From: Terrimonas ferruginea DSM 30193
Lineage (GTDB): Bacteria > Bacteroidota > Bacteroidia > Chitinophagales > Chitinophagaceae
DNA: 64,000 nucleotides
Direction: 5' to 3'
Assembly (NCBI RefSeq): GCF_000425585.1
Contig: NZ_AUDS01000020.1
Span: 62,001 to 126,000 of the forward strand
Positions 1 through 9,220 of this stretch are shown here, piece by piece (within the stretch, counting starts at the first letter, position 1; each line of letters begins with the position of its first letter). The notes beneath the pieces were generated by a model that worked only from the letters and a program-made list of their open reading frames with translations, was not told where the DNA came from and did no database searches. The translations under genes and the position numbers were made by a program.

Positions 1-254
1 ACATCTTTATCGATTTAGGTATCAAAGCGCCCGGATCTGCTACCGTTGTCAATAACCGGGAAGATGTAACGCTTGCCAACAATGAAGGCTGGATAGGTAC
101 CGGTATGGACGATATCTATTATCACCGCCGCGCGCTCGGGCCTCCGCAACCGTTCCGGGCAGGTACTTATACATTCACGCTTCAGCAGATCATGCGGGAA
201 GATCCCCTGAAATATGTACTCGATGCAGGCATCCGCCTGGAGAAAGTACGCTGA
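1..254 (+). CDS. gldH: GldH-like gliding motility lipoprotein, 3' end only
   Basis: Only the C-terminal 83 or so codons are in the window, read in the frame that begins at base 3 and stops with TGA at 252-254; the start and any lipobox lie upstream of base 1. The tail carries FRAGTYTFTLQQIMREDP followed by VLDAGIRLEKVR, the typical ending of GldH, an outer-membrane lipoprotein needed for Bacteroidota gliding and the type IX secretion machinery. The sensor kinase gene follows after 17 bases on the same strand, so it may be co-transcribed. The family call comes from recognising this tail; the function is known for the family and not shown here. Confidence 0.75.
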   Translation, partial: IFIDLGIKAPGSATVVNNREDVTLANNEGWIGTGMDDIYYHRRALGPPQPFRAGTYTFTLQQIMREDPLKYVLDAGIRLEKVR

Positions 255-271
255 CGATCAATTCAACGCTC

Positions 272-1264
272 ATGGCCGATACGCGTAAAAAACTCCGCCG
301 TGCAACGATCATTTACTGGATGATGCTGATCTATATTGTAGCGGCATTGATCTGGTGGCTGATCTCCCTGGAACGGCAGAACGACCAGATGCGTATGTTC
401 AAAGTGCATCAACTGGATGCTACGCTCGACAGCACTATTTCCCCCGCCCTGTATAAAAACCAATTGGCGGCCATCGACGATCTATACCGCCGCAGCAGCA
501 CCAAACATATCGGCGAAGGCATTGTATTCCTCGTGCTGATCCTGATAGGCGCCGCTTTCGTATACCGTTCCGTACGCCGCCAGTTCAGACTGCAGCTTCA
601 GCAGCAGAACTTTATGATGGCCGTAACCCACGAATTGAAAACGCCGATTGCCGTGGCGCGCCTCAACCTTGAAACGCTTCAGCGGCACCAGCTCGACGAA
701 CCACGCCGGCAAAAGCTGATCCGCATGACGCTCGAAGAAACGGCACGGCTCAATTCACTTACCAATAATATTCTCGTGTCTTCACAGCTCGAAGGAGGCC
801 GTTATACCTGGTCCCGCGAAGAACTCGACCTGTCAGATCTGTTGCGGGATTGTATGAATGCTTTTCGCAACCGTTTCCCTGATCGCCAACTGACGGATGA
901 TATCATGCCCGACATGGACGTAAAAGGCGATCCGTTGCTGCTGGAACTGCTGATCAATAACCTCGTGGAAAATGCCCTCAAGTATTCACCCAAAGACAAA
1001 CCTGTACATGCCAGCCTTTATCCGGACGGAAAGCTGGTAAAACTGGAGATCACCGATGAAGGTCCGGGCGTGCCGGATGAAGAGAAGAAGAACATCTTTG
1101 AGAAGTTCTACCGGATCGGCAACGAAGAAACACGAAAAACGCAGGGAACCGGGCTGGGGCTGTACCTTTGCAGCAAGATCGCCCGCGATCACAATGCCGA
1201 CATTTCGGTGACAAATCATACTCCAACTGGAAGTAAATTTGCCGTTACTTTTCAACTGGCATAA
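272..1264 (+). CDS. two-TM sensor histidine kinase
   Basis: A 330-residue membrane sensor kinase that should autophosphorylate and pass phosphate to the regulator encoded next. Two hydrophobic segments (about residues 12-32 and 83-98) enclose a short extracytoplasmic region of about 50 residues with no recognisable ligand domain. HisKA follows, with the acceptor histidine in MMAVTHELKTPIAV (H120), then a HATPase domain with an N-box (INNLVENALKYS), a DEGPGVP G1 box and GTGLGLYL. The ATG at 272 puts a basic stretch (RKKLRR) just before TM1. The response regulator starts 64 bases downstream. The signal sensed cannot be told from the sequence. Confidence 0.9.
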   Translation: MADTRKKLRRATIIYWMMLIYIVAALIWWLISLERQNDQMRMFKVHQLDATLDSTISPALYKNQLAAIDDLYRRSSTKHIGEGIVFLVLILIGAAFVYRSVRRQFRLQLQQQNFMMAVTHELKTPIAVARLNLETLQRHQLDEPRRQKLIRMTLEETARLNSLTNNILVSSQLEGGRYTWSREELDLSDLLRDCMNAFRNRFPDRQLTDDIMPDMDVKGDPLLLELLINNLVENALKYSPKDKPVHASLYPDGKLVKLEITDEGPGVPDEEKKNIFEKFYRIGNEETRKTQGTGLGLYLCSKIARDHNADISVTNHTPTGSKFAVTFQLA

Positions 1265-1328
1265 GCTTACCCGAAAGGACATAGGATAACAAGACCGGAA
1301 GCGCTTTTGCCCAACAAATTGTCTGACT

Positions 1329-2036
1329 ATGAATGCAGCGCATAAAACAACGATCCTGCTGGTAGAAGATGAGCAAAATCTGCATGAAGCGCTCAAGCTG
1401 AACCTTGAACTCGAAGGGTACACGATTACTTCCGCTTACGACGGTTCTGCTGCACTCGAAGCATTACAGAACGAATATTTCGATCTCATTATTCTCGATG
1501 TTATGTTGCCTGAAATGGATGGCATTACTGTGGCGGAAACGATCCGCATCAGCAACAACGAAGTGCCTATCCTGATCCTCAGTGCCAAGAACAGCAGCGC
1601 CGATCGTGTACTTGGTCTGAAAAAAGGCGCCGACGATTACCTTACCAAGCCGTTTAACCTGGAAGAACTCCTGTTGCGTGTAAACAAATTGATCAACAAG
1701 AATAAAAAAATCCAGGAAAAATCCACTGTAGGCAATAGCTACTCCTTTGGCAATAATCTCATCGACTTCAAGGCGCAGGAGGCGGTAACCCGCACCGGCA
1801 GCAAGATCCAGCTCAGCAAAAAAGAAACCATGCTGCTGAAGTTGCTGATCGAAAATAAAAATGAGGTGGTGCCGAGAGAAAAAATTCTGCAATCGGTGTG
1901 GGGTTATAATGTATATCCTACTACCCGCACTATCGATAATTTCATTCTCAACTTCCGCAAATATTTTGAAGATGACAGCCGCAATCCGCGGTTCTTTCAT
2001 TCGGTGCGAGGAGTCGGGTATAAGTATTCGGAGTGA
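1329..2036 (+). CDS. OmpR/PhoB-family response regulator
   Basis: A 235-residue cytoplasmic DNA-binding regulator, the likely partner of the kinase just upstream. The N-terminal receiver has the acidic pocket in LLVEDE (E13, D14), the phosphoacceptor D57 in LIILDVMLPEMDG, and the conserved lysine in DDYLTKPF. A C-terminal winged helix (about residues 135-235) contains VPREKILQSVWGY and TRTIDNFILNFRKYFE followed by SVRGVGYKY, the usual OmpR-type signature. It lies downstream of gldH and the kinase on the same strand and ends convergently with batD across a repeat-rich gap. Target genes are unknown. Confidence 0.93.
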   Translation: MNAAHKTTILLVEDEQNLHEALKLNLELEGYTITSAYDGSAALEALQNEYFDLIILDVMLPEMDGITVAETIRISNNEVPILILSAKNSSADRVLGLKKGADDYLTKPFNLEELLLRVNKLINKNKKIQEKSTVGNSYSFGNNLIDFKAQEAVTRTGSKIQLSKKETMLLKLLIENKNEVVPREKILQSVWGYNVYPTTRTIDNFILNFRKYFEDDSRNPRFFHSVRGVGYKYSE

Positions 2037-2042
2037 GAAGGA

Positions 2043-2150
2043 GTATGGTTGTAAGTTATACGTTATAAGTTTTAAGTGATAAGTTAACAGCCAGATTCGT
2101 TTATAGGCGAACATAAGACTTATTACTTACCACTTACTACTTACCACTCT
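2043..2150. repeat. AT-rich mosaic intergenic repeat (taagt family) with AACAGCC core
   Basis: Between the convergent regulator and batD genes lies a run of degenerate 7-8-base units of the type TAAGTTAT/TAAGTGAT. It continues into TTAACAGCCAG, and after a short centre comes the complementary run (CTTATTACTTACCACTTACTACTTACC). The two arms form a long imperfect inverted repeat. The right arm runs over the batD stop codon and its last five codons (DESGK). Related elements occur at 9922-10097, 14815-14965, 21455-21566 and 62070-62366. It may act as a bidirectional transcript end; no clean G+C-rich stem is seen here. Confidence 0.6.
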
Positions 2151-3867
2151 CATCCAGTTTTCCCAGCAATACCTCCGTTCGACCCAGCAGCGCTTCCCGG
2201 TCGTGATCCAGGCTGGCGATGGTATAAATGCCGGCTTCCGTTTCCTGCAGCAACAACAGCAATTCCTGCTGATCGGCTTCCGGCGTTTGCCGTTGTGTAA
2301 GCACCGATAACAAATTGCTTTTGCTCATGCTGCTGCCGGCAAGATTATAACGGTCGCCAATGAATTGCCAGATGCCGGTCTGCAGGTATTGATAAAAACC
2401 GGGATCATGCAAATGTTCGCGTGCGGCGACGAGAAACGTTCCTGAAGGGTTACGCTCAGGTACTATATTAACCACCCTGAAGGATGGTTCCGGCTTTTTA
2501 TTTTTCCAGATCAATACGCCTATCGCGGAAGCCAGTATCAGCAAAATAGCAATGATGAGCCACCAGCTGCGGGATTCTCCTTCGGTTGAATAAGTGGCCA
2601 GCTTCGGCGCCGTTTCTTTTAAACGGTTGTCGACAGTTACCTGAAGCGGTTGCGTAGAAAGCGTTTTATAACGGTTGCTGTCGCTATCAAAGAATACAAA
2701 GCTGATGGACGGGATGGTATAATCTCCCGGCGTATCCGATACAAATGAATAACGGAAGCTGCGGCTGCCCGAAACCGGGCTTAACTTTTGGTCCAGCTTG
2801 TCCGTTACCGACGAGTCAAATCCTTCGATACCTTTTGGCCAGGCTATGGCGGGTGCCGCAATCTGCGTGAAGTTGCCTTTGCCTACTATCGTAATGATCA
2901 ATTGCCCTTCTTCATTGCGCGCCAGCCGCGGCGCAGACAGATCAGCTTTTATAGAAAAATTACCCGTTGCGCCTTCAAATGCTTCCGGTTGCCCTGCTAC
3001 AGGCAGCGGATTGACCGTTACAAATAATTCGGGTGAACTGATCCTGGTTTTGTATTGCGCTTTCCCGTTATCATCTGCCGCAACACCTTCGGTTATTTTC
3101 TGCTCCGGATGACCCACTGTTGCCGGATCCACACTGGTCAGTATTTCCATCGGATCGATGCGGAAACGTCCGGCCTGTATAGGATAGAGCTGCACCTTGC
3201 GGATCACGTGCACATTAAATACTTTTCCCCTGATTATTTCGGTATTGCTGATACTATCTGCCAGGTTAACCATGTCGAGCGCCGTGAAACCGTAAAATGC
3301 CGGGTTCTTCTCGATGAGCGCATTCGCGTGAAGCGCCGAATAGAGTTTGAACGTAGCAACGACCGGCTGGCCAACATAACATTGCTGACGATTGATCTCT
3401 GCTTTTATAAATACATTGTCTTTTACAAATGATTCGGCGTTTTGCCCGGGCTTCAAGGCCGGACCTTTCTGATTGCTGAGACTGAGTTTTTCTATCTGTT
3501 CTGCATCTGCAGAACTCAGCACATCGATGGCAACGGCTCTGCTGTAAACATCACGGCCTTTGTATTGGCCCACGGCTCTTGGTAAAGTGAAATGTCCGGA
3601 AGTGATGGCCGTCAGTGTATACACAAGATTCTTAACGCCGCGCTGCTGATTTTTAACGGGATATTCTGTCGGTCCCTCTACGGCGCGGAACGGATAAAAA
3701 GAAGGGATCTCAAAACCGTTGACCTGGCTGGCATCCACCAGGTATTGCACCACAAATGATTCGCCAACCACAACGGGCCGCTCGGGCGCGATGGTCTCGA
3801 ATACCGGTTGGGCATTAGCCGCAAAGCCGGTCATCAATGTTAATATGAATAGAAATATCCGGTTCAT
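2137..3867 (-). CDS. batD: BatD-like membrane protein
   Basis: A 576-residue protein of the BatD (aerotolerance-related) family. It has an N-terminal signal peptide (MNRIFLFILTLMTGFAANAQ), an extracytoplasmic region of beta-sandwich repeats that begins PERPVVVGESFVVQYLVDA, one transmembrane segment at residues 435-454 (WWLIIAILLILASAIGVLIW), and a 122-residue cytoplasmic tail. In other Bacteroidota, BatD sits with BatA/BatB/BatC and a MoxR ATPase; none is seen here, although the bat genes need not be adjacent. Its role in oxidative or envelope stress is family knowledge. The SDR gene lies 85 bases upstream on the same strand. The 3' end is overlapped by an intergenic repeat. Confidence 0.8.
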   Translation of the reverse strand: MNRIFLFILTLMTGFAANAQPVFETIAPERPVVVGESFVVQYLVDASQVNGFEIPSFYPFRAVEGPTEYPVKNQQRGVKNLVYTLTAITSGHFTLPRAVGQYKGRDVYSRAVAIDVLSSADAEQIEKLSLSNQKGPALKPGQNAESFVKDNVFIKAEINRQQCYVGQPVVATFKLYSALHANALIEKNPAFYGFTALDMVNLADSISNTEIIRGKVFNVHVIRKVQLYPIQAGRFRIDPMEILTSVDPATVGHPEQKITEGVAADDNGKAQYKTRISSPELFVTVNPLPVAGQPEAFEGATGNFSIKADLSAPRLARNEEGQLIITIVGKGNFTQIAAPAIAWPKGIEGFDSSVTDKLDQKLSPVSGSRSFRYSFVSDTPGDYTIPSISFVFFDSDSNRYKTLSTQPLQVTVDNRLKETAPKLATYSTEGESRSWWLIIAILLILASAIGVLIWKNKKPEPSFRVVNIVPERNPSGTFLVAAREHLHDPGFYQYLQTGIWQFIGDRYNLAGSSMSKSNLLSVLTQRQTPEADQQELLLLLQETEAGIYTIASLDHDREALLGRTEVLLGKLDESGK

Positions 3868-3952
3868 TTTCAGATCAGTGACTGTAAAATAAAGCAGGAT
3901 AAAAGAAGCAGCCTATGTTTTTGACAAATGGTAGTCAGGCGGTTTCAGCGGA

Positions 3953-4666
3953 TCAGAGATCGCCGAGTTGCGGCCTGATGATGATGTCTTCCACGCAGGC
4001 CTGCGGCGATAGTTGCGTGGCCGCATACACCATATTAGCAATGTCGGCAGCTTCCATGATGCGTCCCTGCGAATTATCGAATCCCGCCCAGGAGTCGGTC
4101 AATACCGCACCGGGAAGTACCGCCGTTACTTTAATGCCATGCGGTTTCATTTCTTCCCGCAGGTTCTGCGAAAAACCATATAAGGCAAATTTACTGATAC
4201 TGTAGGCGCCGCCATTCGGATAGGCCCGCAGCGAGGCAATGGAACAGATATTGAAGATATGTCCGCTTTTCTGTGCCGTCATGGCGGGAAGCAGGGCGCG
4301 CGTAAGGTGATAAGCACTGTACAGGTTGGTGGCCAGCTGACTTTCCAATACGCCCTCTTCCTGTTTATAAATATCACCGGGCAAAAATGTACCGGCGTTG
4401 TTGATCATCACAGCCGGCGCGCTGGTATTGCTGAGTATCCAATCACCGCAGGCCTTTGTGGCGGCAGCATCGGAAAGATCAAACGCCCTGGCTTTGATAG
4501 CAACGCCGGGATATTTCAGCAGCATTTCCTCCAGCGCCTGGTAGAGTTTGAATTCATTACGCGAAACAAGCAACAGATCGAAACCATTCGCCGCCAGCTT
4601 TTCAGCTATGGCTTTTCCGATACCGCGGGAAGCGCCGGTAACAACGGCAACACGTGAATTTTGCAT
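3953..4666 (-). CDS. short-chain dehydrogenase/reductase (classical SDR)
   Basis: A 237-residue cytosolic oxidoreductase with the full classical SDR signature: the Rossmann nucleotide-binding motif TGASRGIG (residues 10-17), NNAG (89-92), and catalytic S142-Y155-K159 with the standard 13-residue Ser-Tyr spacing. The substrate cannot be inferred; the closest general type is the family often annotated as 3-ketoacyl-ACP reductase-like, but nothing in the context supports fatty acid synthesis. It is transcribed divergently from the large sensor kinase gene and is followed 85 bases later by batD. It is unlikely to supply the missing KduD step, because it lies about 46 kb from the galacturonate operon and has no specific resemblance I can see. 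Confidence 0.85.
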   Translation of the reverse strand: MQNSRVAVVTGASRGIGKAIAEKLAANGFDLLLVSRNEFKLYQALEEMLLKYPGVAIKARAFDLSDAAATKACGDWILSNTSAPAVMINNAGTFLPGDIYKQEEGVLESQLATNLYSAYHLTRALLPAMTAQKSGHIFNICSIASLRAYPNGGAYSISKFALYGFSQNLREEMKPHGIKVTAVLPGAVLTDSWAGFDNSQGRIMEAADIANMVYAATQLSPQACVEDIIIRPQLGDL

Positions 4667-4812
4667 ACCTTATTTTTTCCTGAACGGTAAAATTAACCCG
4701 AATCCTCCGAAGGTTAAACGTTGGCTCGGTGAATTCCACCTTTGCCTCATTAAACCCGAAAACCGGGCTGCCCGATGCTGCAAAAAATCAGTACTTTCAG
4801 AAAAAGATTCTT

Positions 4813-7800
4813 TTGCCACCGGCTCCACTTTTCCGGCGACGCCTGCGGTTGCTGATCTTCCTGACCTTGCATTGTTTTACGCCTGTCCTGCATGCGCAAA
4901 GCGATGCTTTTAATTTCCGTGAACTTACCCCGCGAGAAGGTCTTGCTTCTTCCAACATCAGTTGCTTATTCCAGGACAGCCGCAATTTTTTATGGATCGG
5001 TCATGCCACCGGCCTGAGCCGTTTTGATGGCTACAGGTTTGAGAACTTATTGTTTGCCGGCAATGAAAGAGTGGGAAAAGTGAATGCGGTTACCGAAGAC
5101 GGCGAAGGCACGATCTGGATCGGCACAGAAAAAGGATTGTTCTTTTACCGTTTTCCGAATCTCGTATTTGTAAAGGCAGAACGGCCTTTTCCGGTTTACC
5201 AGTTTTTCGGCAAAACGGATAGTCTGTGGCTGGCAACAGGTGATGGTCCCGTCCTGCTCACCAAATCCATCCGCCGTGAGCTATTGAAAACAAAACAAAC
5301 TAACTGGGACAAATTTTTATTACCGGCCTGGAAACAACATTCCCCCACTCAACCTTGTATATCCAAAGGTGTGGCCGCAGATGGACTTATCTATTTTACC
5401 GATGGAAACAATCTTCTCTCCTGGAATGGCCGCCAGCTCAGGGTCTGCTGCCGCATGGGCGAAAGCGACTATATAACAGGATTGGCCGCTTCGGGAAAAG
5501 ATATTTACTTCTCCGCGCTGCAAAGCGGATTGTACCGCCTCTCCGGCGATCGCTGTGATAAGCTGGTCACACCTGCCGGCACCAGTGATGCCCTGCTCAA
5601 AAAAGGGGACAGTTTATACCTACTGAGTGGTACGGGCATTTATAATTATGATCGCGCATCGGGGCGACTGTCGTTGCGTGTGCCGTTGCCCGCCATGTAC
5701 AGCAGCTGGCAAAGCTGTTTTCTCAATGATAAAATGAATGACTGGTGGATTGGTACGCATGAACAATTGCTTTTTGTACAAAGAAATATTTTTACGCTCG
5801 TTCCATCCATCAGCGGGTTTGCATTGACCGAACGCACAGACGGCAATCTGTTATTAGGTTCAGGAAAAGGAGAACTTTTTATCCGCCAATCCGCTGCCGC
5901 TGATTTTAAACAGTTTCAAAAAATATTTCCGGATGCGGAGATCACGAGTGCACTCGAAGATGCAAACGGTGCATTGTGGCTGACATCTGTGAATCATGGC
6001 CTGGCAAGGTCGTACAAAGGCAACGTGAAAATTTTTACGGTTAAAGATGGATTACTTGATAATACCTGTTATCAACTCATTGCCGGCGAACCGGGCATTT
6101 TATATGCCATGGGGGATGGTGGCGTAACGCAAATAAATTATACAGAGAAAGACAGGCCTTCTTTTACCACCTATACTTGCCCGGCAAATGGCACGGATTT
6201 TCCGGTTGTGCGGAGTGCTGTCCGTACGCACGACGGCCGGCTGTTTTTTGCAGGCAACTCTGGTTTATTAGAAATAAAAAATGATTCATTGGAGCCGCTC
6301 GACATTACGGGTTCTCCGCGGCAAGCCTATATCATGACCGATATCATCATGGATCCATCGGGTCATATCTGGATCAGTACGGTGGGTGACGGCATCCTTT
6401 GTTGTTTTTATAAAAATGGCGTTATCCGTTTTCGTAAATCACTGCTGCCCGCCGATGGCCTTGCCTCATCCATCTATCTCCGTTTGCTGCGCGATAACGA
6501 CCAGCGTGTATGGGCTGTGAACAACCGTGGTATAACAAGATTGACACCCGATGGGCCGGATCGTTGTATCATCGACAACTATGGCGTGATGCAGGGGTTC
6601 CAGGACAAACCGTTTCATGGCGTGCGGCTGTTGCAGGACAGTCATCAACGCATATGGGTGGCCACTTCATCCGGAGTCAGCTATTTTCATCCGGCTGCTG
6701 TGAGCACGAAATACACGGCGCCTGTTCCCGTGATCACCGGCATCACCACAGGCTCCAACGGTGATACGTTAACATCTGCTACATTGGAAGTTGACAGAAC
6801 CCGAGAACTGCCCGATCATCTGCAGCTGCCTTATTCTTCCAACAGCATCACCTTTCACTTTTTGTCGGTACATCTTTCAGATGCGAGACGCTTAAGATAC
6901 CGGTATCGCCTGATGGGAACCGACACTTCCTGGATCGACGCGGGCAGCCTGCGGTCGATCACTTTCCGTCATCTGTCTCCCGGCCGCTACCGTTTTGAAG
7001 TAATGGCCGCAGCGGGCAACAATAACTGGAGCGGTGCGGCCTCTTATGTTTTCCGCATTAAGGAACCGGTATGGAAACAATGGTGGTTTATCGGCCTTGC
7101 CTTGCTGATTGTACTGGCGGGCGGCTACTGGCTGGTAAGATTAAGAGAAAGGCGCATCCGGCACCGGGAAGAAGAAAAAACAGCTTTGCAGCAATTGAAA
7201 GCATCCGGCTTTCAATACCAACTGGAAACGGAACAGGTGATCAACTATTTTGCTACCTCGATGAGCGGGCATGTGAATGTGGAAGATATGTTGTGGGATG
7301 TGGCAAAGAATTGTATCTCGAAACTGGGGTTTGAAGATTGTGTGATCTATCTCCGCGACGCAGACAGGGATGTGCTGATACAAAAAGCGGCATGGGGTCC
7401 CAAGAGCACCGGCGAAAAGAAAATAGTCAACCCGATCGAAATACCGGTGGGCCAGGGAATTGTAGGTGCTGTTGCACGCGATGGTAAAGCCGCCATCATA
7501 GCGGACACTACGCTGGATCCGCGTTATATAGTAGATGACCAATTGCGTTTGTCGGAACTGGCCGTTCCGATCATCGACAAGCAGGAGGTGATCGGCGTGA
7601 TCGACAGCGAACATCACCGCCGTAATTTCTATAACCCGCGGCATTTGCAGATCATGCGCACTATCGCTGCCTTATGTGCAGATAAGATCGATAAAATAAG
7701 AACGCAACAACAGGCACGGGAAAGGGAAATCGAAGTACTCAAACTCAACCAGGATCTGGCTACCTCACAACTGACTTCGTTGCGGACGCAAATGAATCCG

Positions 7801-8409
7801 CATTTTATTTTCAATGCGCTCAACAGCATCCAGCAGTTTATTTTAAAGGGCGATATCGATCAGACCAACCGTTACCTATCGCGGTTTTCGCGCCTGCAAC
7901 GCGAGGTGTTGCTGCATTCGGAATTCAATTTTATTTCCCTGGAAAAAGAAATAGAAATACTCGACCTCTACCTGCAGCTCGAACAATTGAGGCTGGGTAA
8001 TAGTTTTCAATACCGTATTGTACACGGTGACGACATGGATCCGGCCGAGTTGAAAATTCCGCCGATGTTGTTGCAGCCGTTTGCCGAAAATGCCATCTGG
8101 CACGGCCTGATGCCGCGCGACGGTGACCGGCGGCTCGATATTCACTTTTCTTTGTTCCACGACGAATTCCTGATCTGCCGGATCACGGATAATGGCATTG
8201 GCCGCGAGGCATCGGCCAGGCTGCGGGCCGGCTCCAGCAGCCAGCATCAATCCCGCGGCTTGCAACTGGTAACAAAACGCCTGCAATTATTGCAACAACA
8301 ATATCAGCAAACCTTTGAAGTGCAGGTGGAAGACCTGCTTGGCGTAAATGGCGAAGTGGAAGGAACCATGGTCCGCCTCATTCTTTACTGCAGCATGAAT
8401 GATAAATAA
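4813..8409 (+). CDS. propeller / Y_Y_Y / GAF / LytS-type sensor histidine kinase
   Basis: A large sensor with a periplasmic ligand module and a cytoplasmic LytS-type kinase. The frame opens at a GTG (4729), but the first 28 codons look unlike a protein start. A TTG at 4813 would place the basic stretch FRRRLR directly before a hydrophobic signal segment ending VLHAQ, so I prefer it; this is inference. Numbered from 4729: two-component-regulator propeller repeats (from about 60 to 700, e.g. GLASSNISCLFQDSRNFLWI), a Y_Y_Y domain (about 704-772), TM 785-803, GAF (about 829-983), His_kinase with MNPHFIFNALNSIQQF (H1025) and a HATPase to the end. Unlike PUL hybrid sensors it has no receiver or AraC domain; the LytTR regulator 50 bases downstream is the likely partner. 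Confidence 0.88.
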   Translation: MPPAPLFRRRLRLLIFLTLHCFTPVLHAQSDAFNFRELTPREGLASSNISCLFQDSRNFLWIGHATGLSRFDGYRFENLLFAGNERVGKVNAVTEDGEGTIWIGTEKGLFFYRFPNLVFVKAERPFPVYQFFGKTDSLWLATGDGPVLLTKSIRRELLKTKQTNWDKFLLPAWKQHSPTQPCISKGVAADGLIYFTDGNNLLSWNGRQLRVCCRMGESDYITGLAASGKDIYFSALQSGLYRLSGDRCDKLVTPAGTSDALLKKGDSLYLLSGTGIYNYDRASGRLSLRVPLPAMYSSWQSCFLNDKMNDWWIGTHEQLLFVQRNIFTLVPSISGFALTERTDGNLLLGSGKGELFIRQSAAADFKQFQKIFPDAEITSALEDANGALWLTSVNHGLARSYKGNVKIFTVKDGLLDNTCYQLIAGEPGILYAMGDGGVTQINYTEKDRPSFTTYTCPANGTDFPVVRSAVRTHDGRLFFAGNSGLLEIKNDSLEPLDITGSPRQAYIMTDIIMDPSGHIWISTVGDGILCCFYKNGVIRFRKSLLPADGLASSIYLRLLRDNDQRVWAVNNRGITRLTPDGPDRCIIDNYGVMQGFQDKPFHGVRLLQDSHQRIWVATSSGVSYFHPAAVSTKYTAPVPVITGITTGSNGDTLTSATLEVDRTRELPDHLQLPYSSNSITFHFLSVHLSDARRLRYRYRLMGTDTSWIDAGSLRSITFRHLSPGRYRFEVMAAAGNNNWSGAASYVFRIKEPVWKQWWFIGLALLIVLAGGYWLVRLRERRIRHREEEKTALQQLKASGFQYQLETEQVINYFATSMSGHVNVEDMLWDVAKNCISKLGFEDCVIYLRDADRDVLIQKAAWGPKSTGEKKIVNPIEIPVGQGIVGAVARDGKAAIIADTTLDPRYIVDDQLRLSELAVPIIDKQEVIGVIDSEHHRRNFYNPRHLQIMRTIAALCADKIDKIRTQQQAREREIEVLKLNQDLATSQLTSLRTQMNPHFIFNALNSIQQFILKGDIDQTNRYLSRFSRLQREVLLHSEFNFISLEKEIEILDLYLQLEQLRLGNSFQYRIVHGDDMDPAELKIPPMLLQPFAENAIWHGLMPRDGDRRLDIHFSLFHDEFLICRITDNGIGREASARLRAGSSSQHQSRGLQLVTKRLQLLQQQYQQTFEVQVEDLLGVNGEVEGTMVRLILYCSMNDK

Positions 8410-8459
8410 TAAACTCCCTAAAGCTTCTGCATAGCAGGGCTTTTGTGTAATTTAGAACC

Positions 8460-9206
8460 GTGATAAAAGCGTTGATCATAGATGATGAGTTGTCGGCGAT
8501 TCACACATTACAATTGATGGTGGAGCGTTATGTGCCGGAGATTTCGGCTGTTGAGACAGCTATCGGTAGTCAGGATGGCATGAATAAGATCGCGCTGATA
8601 AAACCGGATATTCTTTTTCTCGATGTGCAAATGCCGGTAATGACGGGGTTCGAATTGCTGAAGAAGACCGGTGCGGGTGATATGTCTGTTATTTTTACGA
8701 CGGCCTATGATAAATATGCTATCGAAGCAATCCGCTTCAGTGCATTGGATTACCTCCTGAAACCCATCGATGCCGACGAATTGCGGCAGGCGATCGACCG
8801 GTATAAAATACATTGCAAACAACGCGATGGCCAGCAGGGATTGTACAACAACCTGCTGCATAATATTTCAGCAGGCAGCCAGCAGGAGTTCAAGCTCGCA
8901 TTGCCGACACTCGAGGGCACTTATTTCTTTTCCCCGCACGAGATCATTCGTCTTGAAGGGGAGAGCAACTATACCTGGTTTCATTTTGCCAAACAAAAGC
9001 CACTGCTGATCTCACGGACCCTGAAAGAGTACGAAGAGATACTGTCGGGGCATGGTTTTATACGCGTACACAAATCACATATCGTCAATAAAGAACACGT
9101 AATATCTTCTCATGCCCAGGGCGTGTTGGTCATGCTTGATCAATCGAGGGTAGAAGTCAGCCGGCGACGACGGGAAGAAGTAATGGAAGCCCTGAAAGGC
9201 GGATAA
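8460..9206 (+). CDS. LytTR-family response regulator
   Basis: A 248-residue regulator with a receiver domain (LIIDDE; phosphoacceptor D55 in ILFLDVQMPVMTG; lysine in DYLLKPID) and a C-terminal LytTR DNA-binding domain (about 145-245) containing IIRLEGESNYTWFHF and FIRVHKSHIVNKEHV. It starts with GTG 50 bases after the LytS-type sensor, forming a LytS/LytTR pair as is usual for this family. Targets are unknown. An element TAATTTAG just before the GTG resembles the Bacteroidota -7 box with one mismatch, so a separate weak promoter is possible but not established. Confidence 0.92.
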   Translation: MIKALIIDDELSAIHTLQLMVERYVPEISAVETAIGSQDGMNKIALIKPDILFLDVQMPVMTGFELLKKTGAGDMSVIFTTAYDKYAIEAIRFSALDYLLKPIDADELRQAIDRYKIHCKQRDGQQGLYNNLLHNISAGSQQEFKLALPTLEGTYFFSPHEIIRLEGESNYTWFHFAKQKPLLISRTLKEYEEILSGHGFIRVHKSHIVNKEHVISSHAQGVLVMLDQSRVEVSRRRREEVMEALKGG

Positions 9207-9220
9207 CCGGCGTTGTTATC

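Noticed and set aside
3953-4666. SDR gene as the missing KduD
   Set aside because: It has only general SDR motifs, lies far from the galacturonate operon beside batD, and no AACGATTGC-type site precedes it.
7141-7644. Minus-strand open frame of 167 codons inside the large sensor kinase
   Set aside because: It is a shadow of the GAF and linker coding sequence with no recognisable domain; several other long antisense frames (for example 55662-56462, 56921-57673, 43771-44442) are dismissed for the same reason.
8448-8455. Separate promoter for the LytTR gene (TAATTTAG)
   Set aside because: One mismatch to the -7 consensus, no -33 element, and only 50 bases from the upstream gene; listed only as a possibility in the gene entry.
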